From Cymbomonas tetramitiformis (Eukaryota; Chlorophyta; Pyramimonadophyceae; Pyramimonadales; Pyramimonadaceae): DNA of 32,560 nt. This document shows, piece by piece, positions 17,719 to 26,145 of this stretch. The number at the start of each line of letters is the position of its first letter. Positions within the stretch are counted from its first letter, which is position 1. The DNA is taken from assembly GCA_001247695.2 (NCBI GenBank), contig LGRX02025984.1, forward strand, positions 1 to 32,560, written 5' to 3'. The notes under the pieces were generated by a model. The model had not been told where the DNA came from, did no database searches, and saw nothing but the letters and a program-made list of their open reading frames with translations. Position numbers and translations under genes: made by a program.

Positions 17719-18649
17719 ATGGCTCGTACAAAACAAACCGCTCGAAAGATATTCGGAGGCACAATTAGAGATTTACAGCGTATGGCCTCCGGAGGTGCAC
17801 AGGCCTCTCAGAGCGGATCTATGTCATCCGGGGCAAGTGGTTCGAATGAGTTACCCGCCGCTGGTGTTGCTCCAGGTACCGCAGGAGATACCACTCCAGT
17901 CGCAAGTGATGCTCAAGCTACAGCTAGATCGCCAAAGGTGACTATTAAAGTTAGTGCGCCGAAACCAGCTCAGCAAGTCGTTGAGCTAATGCTCGAGTAT
18001 GTCGCTACAACTAAGGTGAAGGAGAAGAAAGACCTCGAGGCAAAAATTCGGGCACAGATCGAACGTGGAGATGGTAGGGAGATAGTTGATACAGCTGTTG
18101 AATTACTGAAGAAGCAGAACGCATCTAAAACTGCTGGCAGTCTTAGAAGAATGGTAGGTAAGAAAAAACCTGATGCAAGTGCTACTAAAACGGCGCCAGC
18201 GCCAGCGCCGGCGTCAGCGGTTAGTGCTCCTATCCTGTACCCGAGGCTTCGGGGAGTGCACCACCCTCGCGAAAGCGTGCTCGCACTGACACGAAGGGTA
18301 AGGCAGCGATATCTGGGACCATTGGTGACGACTACAGGGCAGACTACATATTCCCAGGACCGCTGAATATCAAGAAAGTGATCTCGGAATGGACTTATCG
18401 TCCCCCGATTAATGAGAAAAGGCTTCCAGAAGTCGCCCCTCTTGGCTTGCTGATACATCCTGCTGATGCTGGGAACGCAAACCAACTTTCGTTTACCCGC
18501 GTGACTTCACAAGAGGGAATAGAGAAGCAGAAGACGGTCAGCATGGAGCGATGGAATGTGAACAAATCACATGTCATCGCGTGGTGGACTGGACACTATT
18601 ACACGGACGAAGAGTATAAGCAAATGCTCATGTCCAAGTTTTTTTCCTG
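17719..18649 (+). CDS. Exon 1: H3-tail mimic and disordered linker
   Basis: Residues 1-14 copy the H3 tail (K4 and K9 contexts, with K9 in ARKI rather than ARKS). A Ser/Gly/Ala-rich linker follows, then a helical stretch with VVELMLEYVATTKVKEKKDLEAK and a Lys/Ala-rich tract (KKKPDASATKT). The frame used up to about 18225 is closed at 18366. The next frame, open from 18225, continues with a nuclear-localisation-like SRKRARTDTKGK and a Trp-rich part ending YYTDEEYKQM. Donor CCTG|GTGAGT follows a T7 run. Confidence 0.6.
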
Positions 18650-18756
18650 GTGAGTCCCCGCCATAGCTTGTCATCATTAGCATTGTGCATGATTTTGGGA
18701 CCTTGCTACAAATCGTATACGATTGTCCGACTTGAGTTCATTTCGTTTGCTTACAG
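18650..18756 (+). other. Intron 1 with partial palindrome
   Basis: Starts GTGAGT and ends TTGCTTACAG. It contains AATCGTATACGATTGTC (18711-18727), the palindrome lacking its left edge. Confidence 0.7.
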
Positions 18757-19437
18757 CAGCGGATGCGGAGGCCCCTGAGGAAGTAAGGCACTTCAACAAA
18801 ATGGTGCACAATCTGGAGACCGACTATCTCAGTCTATTCGATAGTGGTTCTGATGACTACAAGAGGTGGGTGAAGAACAAGTTCATGCGAATGCAGCTTG
18901 TCGTGGTGGATGGCCAGCATCGCTATGATGCCTGGCTTGAGCTTGTCCTGGACGCAATGAAACGTAAAGCATTCTGGGAGGGTATCGGGACCCTGAATAA
19001 GTCCTCTCTGGAGACAACGATTACAATTCTGAAGAAAGACCTCTTTGTGGTTTGGTAAGTAACCTTTGTATGATGTCGTTTGTTTCATTATCATTAAAAT
19101 ACCGTGTGTACATGAATGAATATTTTACAAGTTTCGGTTTGAGCAGCTAGCCTTATCGGGACACAGACGAACACCGACCAAACAGAAAGTCGTGTTGACT
19201 CCCACGAACACGATAAATTGCTGGTTTTTGCTGTTGAATATCGCCGACGCCTCGGACGCACAACTGCAGGATTTTACCCAGTTTCCGGTAAGGCAAGCTA
19301 GTGCCAAGAGTAACGCTTGGTATCGGAACAATCTGAGCGATACGACCGCCGCGGCCTACTCGAACGAGCTTTCGAGGATTCAGGATCATTCGGCAAAAGT
19401 AGCCCTCCTCCAATCGCGCGAGCGGGATGCGCAAAAG

Positions 19438-19824
19438 GTATGAAACTTCGGCGCTCTCTCATGTGTCCGGATGTTCGGCTCTCACCCACGCGTGACACTC
19501 GCATTCGATTGTCAAGCTTTGGCGCTAGCTTCGCCTCTCTGACTCACGTGTGACAATCGTATACGATTGTCAAGCTTTGGCGCTAGCTTCGGCTCTAACT
19601 CACGTGTGACAATCGTATACGATTGTCAAGCTTTGGCGCTAGCTTCGGCTCTAACTCACGTGTGACAATCGTATACGATTGTCAAGCTTTGGCGATAGCT
19701 TCAGTTCTCTGCCACGCGTGACAATCGTATACGATTGTCAAGCTTTGGCGCTAGCTTCAGTTCTCACCCACGCGTGACAAGCGAGTCGCCCCCCTTACAT
19801 GTGTCCAACGTGTCTTGCTTGCAG
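19438..19824 (+). repeat. Intron 3 filled by a 56 bp palindrome array
   Basis: Donor AAAAG|GTATGA and acceptor CTTGCTTGCAG|ATT bound an intron almost wholly made of tandem units. Full palindromes lie at 19551, 19607, 19663 and 19719, exactly 56 bp apart, with degenerate copies at 19493 and 19775. The spacer is AAGCTTTGGCGCTAGCTTCG and then GCTCTAACTCACGTG with small changes. Exons 3 and 4 join in phase 0 across it. Confidence 0.85.
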
Positions 19825-21047
19825 ATTTTGCGGTTACTGGATCCAAAACTGGGAGAGGAATGGCGGAAGGAAGCTCTCGAGTTGAAGAACTATCCGAAAG
19901 AACTGCAGCCTGTTCTTACCCTAGAGGCTATAAGCACCTCGCTATCAGCCTTAGGGTTTGATGTACGATATTTTTTCTTTGTTCTTAAAGTGGCGAAGAA
20001 AGGAATAGACGTGGCTGATGTGGACAAACGGAAGGAGTTCTACCAGAAATATGGGATCAGTTGCAAGGGCAAGTTTTTGACTGGCACTGAGTTCAGCACG
20101 TATTGTCATCGTCTTGGTTTCATCAAGGATGTCATCGAATCTGCCAAGGCCAGGTTTGCCTCGCTGTTGGGTTGGACTGAATACCCAGATTGGTATGAAC
20201 AAGGACAGGGTATCTCGGACGTCTATGATGAGGACGATATGGGGGAGACTATACTCCAACTAAATCCTGACAACCCTTGGGGACCCTATGAGTTTGATGA
20301 GGAACCGTGCCGTGAATCGCAGCATATGACGTACGTGCAAAAACATCACCGGACACTTAGGCAACACGGAGCGCCTGATTTGGAAACCAAGCTTCTGATG
20401 TGGATGTTAATCAAATCTTCCAACCACTTCTACACTGCACGCTTCGATGAGGTCATGAAGAGCATGTTGAAAGCAAAGCGATGGAGGCGCGTTGATTCCA
20501 AGGAAGGAAGGGCTACGGACCGGAGTGTGAATAAGCCATCGCAGGATAGCATGCATACTTACAAGACTCTTGTGGATTGCGCTGGTGAGTTAGTCCTCAC
20601 AAGTATTTTTTTGTAAGTTGCAGGATTTCAAGTGCTAACGAGAGTTATGTTTGCTATGCAGCCACGCGTATGATCTTGTGCTACATTCACTCCTTGCCGG
20701 AAGACTACATCAAGGTTCGAGATGCCGCTCGCTGTGGGGCTACGTTCACGAGTCCGAAGCTTTATGGCCCTGCCTACACTGAGGCCCCCGTGAAGGATCC
20801 CACATGGTTTGTGGAGACGTTGGGCATCAGCCATACGAAAAGGGGGTTTGAGGAAAACTGCCTGAATTTGCTATGGGCGATTCAAGCAGCAGCTGGGTCT
20901 CAGATTAATATGGCCCCTGCAGTACTGGCAGCGTCGCGGATGATGGAAGCCAAAGAAATGCCAGATATCATTCACGAGATCGCCGCGTTCGGTGCGAAGG
21001 TGACCCCGTTGATACACGGCCTGTCAGTCTGATCATGCCTTGGGGAT

Positions 21048-21183
21048 GTAAGGGCAGTTGGTCTATCCACTGAGAAGTGTGACAATCGTATACGATTGTC
21101 AAGCTCTGGCGTTAGGTTCGTCACCTTGACTCAGAGTCTGCCCTGCCTCTGAGTTCGAATACTGATTCTGATGCGTATTGCAG
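21048..21183 (+). other. Intron 5 with one palindrome
   Basis: GTAAGG...GCGTATTGCAG. One full palindrome lies at 21080-21101, followed by AAGCTCTGGCGTTAGGTTCG. Exons 5 and 6 join in phase 0, but a TGA (21030) lies six codons before the donor. Confidence 0.7.
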
Positions 21184-22081
21184 GCTGTTTGGGAATGGCT
21201 GGAACTCCGTGTGAAAGCGTCACGCCGGGAGGGCGGGATGCCCGATGCTCTGAATTAAACGGAGATTTACGATCCTGATTGGGACCCGAAGAGCGCCGTG
21301 ATTGAGTTCATGGAGCTGAAAATCGAACACAAGGACCTACATGCTGCCGAGGGAGTCCAGGGTGCGGTGGACTTCAACAAGTGCCAACGCGAGTTGTTGG
21401 AGAAGCTTATGAAGACATTGCTGGAATTCGGAATAAAGGTTAGAGCTGTTCAAATATTTACATTGCTATTTATTATCTATTTGCTGCGTATGTATTTCAA
21501 AGCAGACTCGTAAAAGCAATGTTCCACAGGTTAACCGATCTCTCGCCGACAGGAATAAGGGTGAACGCAGCAATAAAGTCATGATTGATTGGCGCAATGA
21601 GAAAACATTGATGCAGACTCGCTATGGAGTGGATCTGATCTTTGTGGATGGTCCTTTTGGGCTGTTCCCGGAGGTATGGGATACCTTTTCAACAGACTTC
21701 TACTCATACATGGGTGGTATTTGCATGTCGACTATGGATTACGGTGGCACCGTGATTCTATTCTTACCGGAATCGACTACCCGCAGTATGGTGACCATTA
21801 ACGGAAAAAACTTCGCGATATCCAGGCAGCAAGCTATCATCGATGCCTTCTGCGCTTCGACCAACGGCTGGCCGCTGAAATGGACATGCCACCAAACGGT
21901 TCAATACTGGAATCGAGGCGGAGGACGCATAGGTAATAATGCGGCTGCTCCGGTCAGCGTTTTGCAACCATATGTGTTGCTGCACTTGGTGGAAGATCCC
22001 TCAAAGAGTAATAAGCTACCGAAGTGGGCCCCGCTGCGAACAACGGTCGGAAAGTTTTCGAACGCGTACACGAACAGCATG

Positions 22082-22562
22082 GTAAGAATCCTGGTATGCA
22101 TTCATATCTTGTCATGAATGCAACTCCGCTAAACAAAATTGTCAAGCAGGTGCACTAGCTCAGACACGCTGACTCGCAAGTGACAATCGTATACGATTGT
22201 CAAGCAGGTGCACTAGCTCGGACACCCAGACTCAGGTGTGACAATCGTATACGATTGTCAAGCAGGTGCACTAGCTCGGACACCCAGACTCACGTGTGAC
22301 AATCGTATACGATTGTCAAGCAGGTGCACTAGCTCAGACACTCATACTCGCGTGTGACAATCGTATACGATTGTCAAGCAGGTGCACTAGGTCCGACACC
22401 CAGACTCACGTGTGACAATCGTATACGATTGTCAAGCAGGTGCACTAGGTCTGACACCCAGACTCACGTGTGACAATCGTATACGATTGTCACGAGTGTG
22501 TGTATACCAGGAGTATAGAATTAATCTGTCGCCTTGAAAAAAACATGCTTGTTTATGAACAG
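22082..22562 (+). repeat. Intron 7 with a 58 bp palindrome array (six copies)
   Basis: Palindromes start at 22181, 22239, 22297, 22355, 22413 and 22471, exactly 58 bp apart and identical in the 22 bp core. Spacers read AAGCAGGTGCACTAGCTCGG, then ACACCCAGACTCACGTG, with few differences. The intron begins ATG|GTAAGA and ends TTTATGAACAG|GAG, and exons 7 and 8 join in phase 0. The same spacer type fills the array at 24.2-24.6 kb. Confidence 0.85.
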
Positions 22563-23015
22563 GAGATACCGCTGCCACCTAAGGAGTACCTGAAGAAACC
22601 AGATGGACAAAATATTCGCTGTGTTCAGAAGCCAATCCGTCTCTACCGTGAACTGATGCGCCTGTACAGCAACATGGATGCTTGTGTCATGTAGTTTCCT
22701 TGCGGAACGGCTCCAGCCTCCATGGCGGGGTATATGGAGCAAAGGCATGTCCTTTCGATCGACATGGACGCAGACGTGGTAGCAATGGCCAGAGCACGGT
22801 ATTCCGAGGTGTTCGCGGGGGACAGAGTGCTGATCGAACAAAAGGCCAATGTCGGTGATGTCCAAATGCAATTGGATGATGTCATGGACACTTTAGGCCT
22901 TGATGCTATTACGGCTATTCCGGTTATGGAGGGTGTTTTGCCAGAAGTTTGTATCGAGATGTCAATCGCCCTCGCGGAATCGTTGCTAGTCGAAGCCCCA
23001 GCGCCTAGCGCCTGA

Positions 23016-23178
23016 GCAACAGTAAATCTTCATGAATGCTAGTACATATGTTACTGGCGGGCTCCGACCCTAGAACCGAGGACACGCACGAAACATACAT
23101 TTCAGGGTACCACAGAATATCCAAATAATTGTAATAATACTATCTGACTGCATAATAAAAAATGTTGCACATCCCCGA
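23016..23178. other. Short convergent intergenic spacer
   Basis: Separates the end of the H3-tail gene from the end of the minus-strand F-box-like gene. AT-rich with AATAAA-like stretches (TAATAAAAAA near 23152). No gene is seen. Confidence 0.4.
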
Positions 23179-24078
23179 TCATAAATCGTTTGCTATGATC
23201 CATCCCCCGAGCCCATCGGTTGTACTGTCGAGTTCATCCTGTTGAAGTGTTCTTCTCGTAAAGGTCATGCATTGGTTGACTTTTGCAAATAGACTTTCTT
23301 CACGGGGAACCGGGTTGAAATAGGAGCGACCAGAGCGCAAATATTTATCAACAATGAGTATTACGCGTGCAGCCAGCCCGCATGTCTTGTATACATCGGG
23401 GAAACGATGCAGAATTCTATCGGTTGCCGGCGCGTTTGATAAGCTATCGATGGCCCACACCCCAGCGTTTGACAGGTCATCGTAACGGAGCAACACACTG
23501 ATATTTACCAACGGAACATTGGGCACATGGAGCATGGAAACGAATGGGGAACAGGTATCATCGCCACATCGAATCTGCCATTCCAACATGGGAAGTGAAG
23601 ACGATTCTGAACTTTCAGTCGAATTGAATCGCACATGTAGAACATGTTCGTGGGTGGACTCGGGCAGTGGGGTTAAAAGGATGGTGTCCAGCGCGAACAT
23701 TTTGAGGTGGTCCGCAATTAATTTCGGAGACATGCACATTCCGCGAGGTGCCACCATTTCAGGATACTTTTGTTGATAAATGCTCTGTAGGCGTAGCAGG
23801 GAGACGTGGGCTCGGTGAATTAAAAGACGAAGGTTGGCGTCCTCCATAAAAGAAATGTAGGCGGTAAGAAGAGAGCGGGTGATAGCGTTGCCGCAAGGGA
23901 CTAGCCCAACACTTAGCGCGGGTTGCGCACGCTCGATTATTGTATCGTTGAACCGTACGCAGACACATCTTATTCGGCAGAGATTCCCGAGATACATACA
24001 TAACGGTTCATTGGAAAGATCAGGTCCGTAAGGAATGTCCTGAAAGATTTTTAACAAGACGTTGTTCGGAAGATGCAT
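23179..24078 (-). CDS. F-box-like protein
   Basis: This intact 299-residue ORF starts at ATG 24078, has no introns and ends in TGA. The N-terminal LPNNVLLKIFQDIPY followed by LCRIRCVCVRFNDTI matches the F-box pattern (LP-x3-LLxIF...VCxxFN), which binds Skp1 in SCF ubiquitin ligases. The remaining ~240 residues show no recognised repeat (no LRR or WD pattern) and would be a substrate-binding part. It is convergent with the H3-tail gene, and its 5' end abuts the palindrome array at 24.15-24.63 kb, which therefore lies in its promoter. Codon use and compactness differ from the retrotransposon ORFs. It could be a virus- or element-borne ubiquitin adaptor; the F-box call itself is moderate. Confidence 0.65.
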   Translation of the reverse strand: MHLPNNVLLKIFQDIPYGPDLSNEPLCMYLGNLCRIRCVCVRFNDTIIERAQPALSVGLVPCGNAITRSLLTAYISFMEDANLRLLIHRAHVSLLRLQSIYQQKYPEMVAPRGMCMSPKLIADHLKMFALDTILLTPLPESTHEHVLHVRFNSTESSESSSLPMLEWQIRCGDDTCSPFVSMLHVPNVPLVNISVLLRYDDLSNAGVWAIDSLSNAPATDRILHRFPDVYKTCGLAARVILIVDKYLRSGRSYFNPVPREESLFAKVNQCMTFTRRTLQQDELDSTTDGLGGWIIANDL

Positions 24079-24139
24079 TATGTGTCAAAAAAATGACGTT
24101 TATCCATTACTTCAACCCCTTAAATTTCGAAACAGCCGA

Positions 24140-24635
24140 AGGTCGTGGGACTAGGTCTGACACCCAGACTCACGTGTGACAATCGTATACGATTGTCAAG
24201 CAGGTGCACTAGGTCTGACACCCACCCAGACTCACGTGTGACAATCGTATACGATTGTCAAGCATGTGCACTAGGTCTGACACCCAGACTCACGTGTAAC
24301 AATCGTATACGATTGTCAAGCAGGTGCACTAGCTCTGACACCCAGACTCACGGGTGACAATCGTATACGATTGTCAAGCAGGTGCACTAGCTCTGACACC
24401 CAGACTCACGTGTAGCAATCGTATACGATTGTCCAGCAGGTGCACTAGGTCTGACACCCAGACTCACATGTAACAATCGTATACGATTGTCAAGCAGGTG
24501 CACTAGCTCTGAAACCCAGACTCACGTGTGACAATCGTATACGATTGTCAAGCAGGTGCACTAGGTCTGACACCCAGACTCACGTGTGACAATCTTATAC
24601 GATTGTCAAGCAGGTGCACTAGGTCTGACACTGTG
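24140..24635 (+). repeat. Intergenic 58 bp palindrome array (eight copies)
   Basis: Palindromes start at 24177, 24239, 24297, 24355, 24413, 24471, 24529 and 24587. The spacing is 58 bp except for one 62 bp step caused by a 4 bp ACCC insertion. Several copies carry single changes (TAACAATC, TAGCAATC, AATCTTATAC), so this array is more worn than the one in intron 7, whose spacer it shares. It lies between the diverging F-box-like gene and the ORF at 24696. Confidence 0.9.
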
Positions 24636-24670
24636 TGTATTGAAAGACATAAATAAGACACGAACTTATC

Positions 24671-24681
24671 ATATATAATTT
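24671..24681 (+). promoter_or_regulatory. TATA-like box before the 24696 ORF
   Basis: ATATATAATTT ends about 15 bp before the ATG at 24696, directly after the palindrome array. The distance is short for a TATA box serving that ATG, so the call is weak. Confidence 0.3.
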
Positions 24682-24695
24682 CAAACGAAAAAACC

Positions 24696-25034
24696 ATGAG
24701 CCGGACCCGCCTATGCCTCATCTGCGCGTTGGAACGACAAATTTATTTTGAATCGATTCTTCATGGCATCCTAATGAAAAAACCACGTACAAGCGAGGTG
24801 TGCATGTGTCACTGGCGGTATACAGATGAGCCGATGTCTGCACCAAAGAACAATAGGCAAGCAAACGCAGATAACGACAGCGCAGAAGAATCACGCAGCA
24901 TGCCATATATGTATTATAGGTTCTACAACGATGTCGACGAATGGGTTGACTATGACTTCGAACCGTCCCACGGGTACGGTAGTAGCGATAACGGTAGCTA
25001 TCATGAGTACGCAGATTATGAATGGCATCTATAA
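24696..25034 (+). CDS. Small acidic Tyr-rich hypothetical protein with N-terminal CxxC
   Basis: This 112-residue ORF starts with ATG after an AT-rich leader. It contains CLIC near residue 7 and CMCH near residue 37, possibly one zinc site. The C-terminal third is rich in Tyr, Asp, Ser and Gly. An AATAAAGA at about 25114 could serve as polyadenylation signal. No family is recognised. The CxxC start recalls the two minus-strand neighbours at 25322 and 25741, but similarity is not clear. Confidence 0.5.
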   Translation: MSRTRLCLICALERQIYFESILHGILMKKPRTSEVCMCHWRYTDEPMSAPKNNRQANADNDSAEESRSMPYMYYRFYNDVDEWVDYDFEPSHGYGSSDNGSYHEYADYEWHL

Positions 25035-25321
25035 CTTAGAACAATCGATGGAATATTAGGATAGCAGTATAGGGTAAGACGAACACATAAGTATAAGTAA
25101 TGCTAACTTGCAAATAAAGACTAGAAGTTTACACATGCATATCTATTTGCTAGGGACCTTGACAAGTTTCCTTTTGATCATTATCATCTTGCCTCATTGT
25201 TAGAAGCCAAAGTCCTCGTCTTGCATATTCGCCGCACAGTTGCACGCTCCTAAATATTGCTCTATATTTTCACCGCGCTGCTCCGTTAACAATAAATCAT
25301 TGATCTTGTCCACAGGTATTT
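25035..25321. other. AT-rich intergenic spacer
   Basis: Holds the putative polyadenylation signal of the plus-strand ORF and the 3' flank of the minus-strand ORF. No further gene is seen. Confidence 0.4.
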
Positions 25322-25618
25322 TTAGATTTCTACTGTAGGCGTCTGCCACTTGCCCGTCCAAGGGTTCCTCGAGGGAAATCGTTCGAGATGCATCAAGGTA
25401 AAGAACAGGTAAACCCGAGTACGGCGTACATAACGGTATCCTGCAAATATTTCGTCAAAGTCCCAATTTCCCAAAACGATAGGCCTTTGGCACAAAACAT
25501 ATAAGTTTTCCGCCTGACAGTTTACGCAAGGCTTATGACCAAACATGGACACATTCTTTGTCATATCTTCGTCATCATCAACGCCAGGCTCCAACCAATC
25601 CAGGATGGCATCAACCAT
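25322..25618 (-). CDS. Small CxxC hypothetical protein, paralogue A
   Basis: This 98-residue ORF begins at ATG 25618. It has CVNCQAENLYVL, then FAGYRYVRRTRVYLFFTLMHLERF. The neighbouring ORF (25741-26109) has CCVCQSWNLFLY, then AKWRFIRETRETWYFQLLDAHRY at the same spacing, so the two are tandem paralogues. The shared pattern is a CxxC pair, an NL-aromatic step, an RxxR-TR block and a hydrophobic end. A TATTTAAG about 70 bp upstream may be its promoter element. Function unknown; a single CxxC suggests metal binding with a partner or a redox pair. Confidence 0.55.
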   Translation of the reverse strand: MVDAILDWLEPGVDDDEDMTKNVSMFGHKPCVNCQAENLYVLCQRPIVLGNWDFDEIFAGYRYVRRTRVYLFFTLMHLERFPSRNPWTGKWQTPTVEI

Positions 25619-25740
25619 TTCTGGTCTTGCTCGAGGAAGGTCTTGAACGCGAACATAAATGATTAAAACACGCTATAACACTTCTTAAATAGGCATGGGC
25701 GCCAGGTCCAACCAATATTGTGCACAAACATATATATTTC

Positions 25741-26109
25741 CTAACGGTAATTGCACCACTTTCCATCGTCATCAGGCTCGGGAATACAGGGGGAACCGAT
25801 CAACTCGGGAATAAAGTCTGTGGGAACCGGCATTGTTTTTGGGGTAAGTGCGCCAGGGTTGCCTTGCGTTGGAGTCACGACATACCGATGCGCATCCAAC
25901 AGTTGAAAATACCATGTTTCCCGCGTTTCGCGGATAAACCTCCACTTAGCGTAAGAGGGGTCATGTGTAGGATGCAGCGCAGGATCGACGAACACTTCCT
26001 CGCGATATAAAAACAAATTCCAGGATTGGCACACACAGCATTTTTCGTATTCGATATGCATACGTTCAAGCTCAACAAGTGCGTCTTCAATGAAATGAGG
26101 AGTATTCAT
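25741..26109 (-). CDS. Small CxxC hypothetical protein, paralogue B
   Basis: The 122-residue ORF is taken from the first ATG (26109); the frame is open 12 codons further upstream without an ATG. It shares the CxxC...NL...RF-RxTR...F-L core with paralogue A and adds a Pro-rich C-terminal tail of about 45 residues. A TATATAA on the minus strand about 85-95 bp upstream is a candidate TATA box. Same orientation and close spacing to paralogue A suggest local duplication. Confidence 0.55.
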   Translation of the reverse strand: MNTPHFIEDALVELERMHIEYEKCCVCQSWNLFLYREEVFVDPALHPTHDPSYAKWRFIRETRETWYFQLLDAHRYVVTPTQGNPGALTPKTMPVPTDFIPELIGSPCIPEPDDDGKWCNYR

Positions 26110-26145
26110 ATTGGAGGTAGCGAGTAATGAATGCTGTAATCGCAA

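Larger units (their letters stand above)
17719..23015 (+). pseudogene. Eight-exon histone-H3-tail mimic / beta-class amino-methyltransferase gene, disrupted copy
   Basis: Proposed exons: 17719-18649, 18757-19054, 19147-19437, 19825-20584, 20662-21047, 21184-21438, 21553-22081 and 22563-23015, about 1300 codons, all with GT...AG introns. The N-terminus is MARTKQTARKIFGG: ARTKQTARK equals H3 residues 1-9, and the GG spacing is kept. Exon 7 has VDLIFVDGPFG (motif IV-like). Exon 8 has QKPIRLYRELM, then FPCGTAPAS and VLSIDMDADVV, the C-terminal AdoMet-pocket order of beta-class N6/N4 methylases. Junctions 3-4, 4-5, 5-6 and 7-8 are in phase. Damage in this copy: a frame change at about 18225-18245, phase mismatches at junctions 1-2, 2-3 and 6-7, and stops TGA 21030, TAA 21256 and TAG 22692. 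The TAG sits where an Asp is expected before FPCG. All three stop types occur, so code reassignment is unlikely; assembly errors at homopolymers remain possible. The middle exons have no family I recognise. Confidence 0.65.

Noticed and set aside
18158..18245. A small intron GTAAGA...CCCGAG in exon 1 to repair its frame change
   Set aside because: No AG in the interval gives the phase needed to join the two frames, so a simple indel is more likely.
19967..19996. A 28 bp intron (GTACGA...TTAAAG) in exon 4
   Set aside because: Too short for ordinary splicing, its removal would break the frame, and the sequence is open and reads through without it.
22181..22492. CRISPR-like regularity (22 bp repeat, 36 bp spacer)
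   Set aside because: Spacers are nearly identical to each other, the array lies in a spliceosomal intron of a eukaryotic gene, and no cas genes are present.
17719..23015. Recoded stop codons (alternative genetic code) to explain the in-frame stops
   Set aside because: TGA, TAA and TAG each occur once, phase breaks are also present, and all neighbouring ORFs use normal stops.
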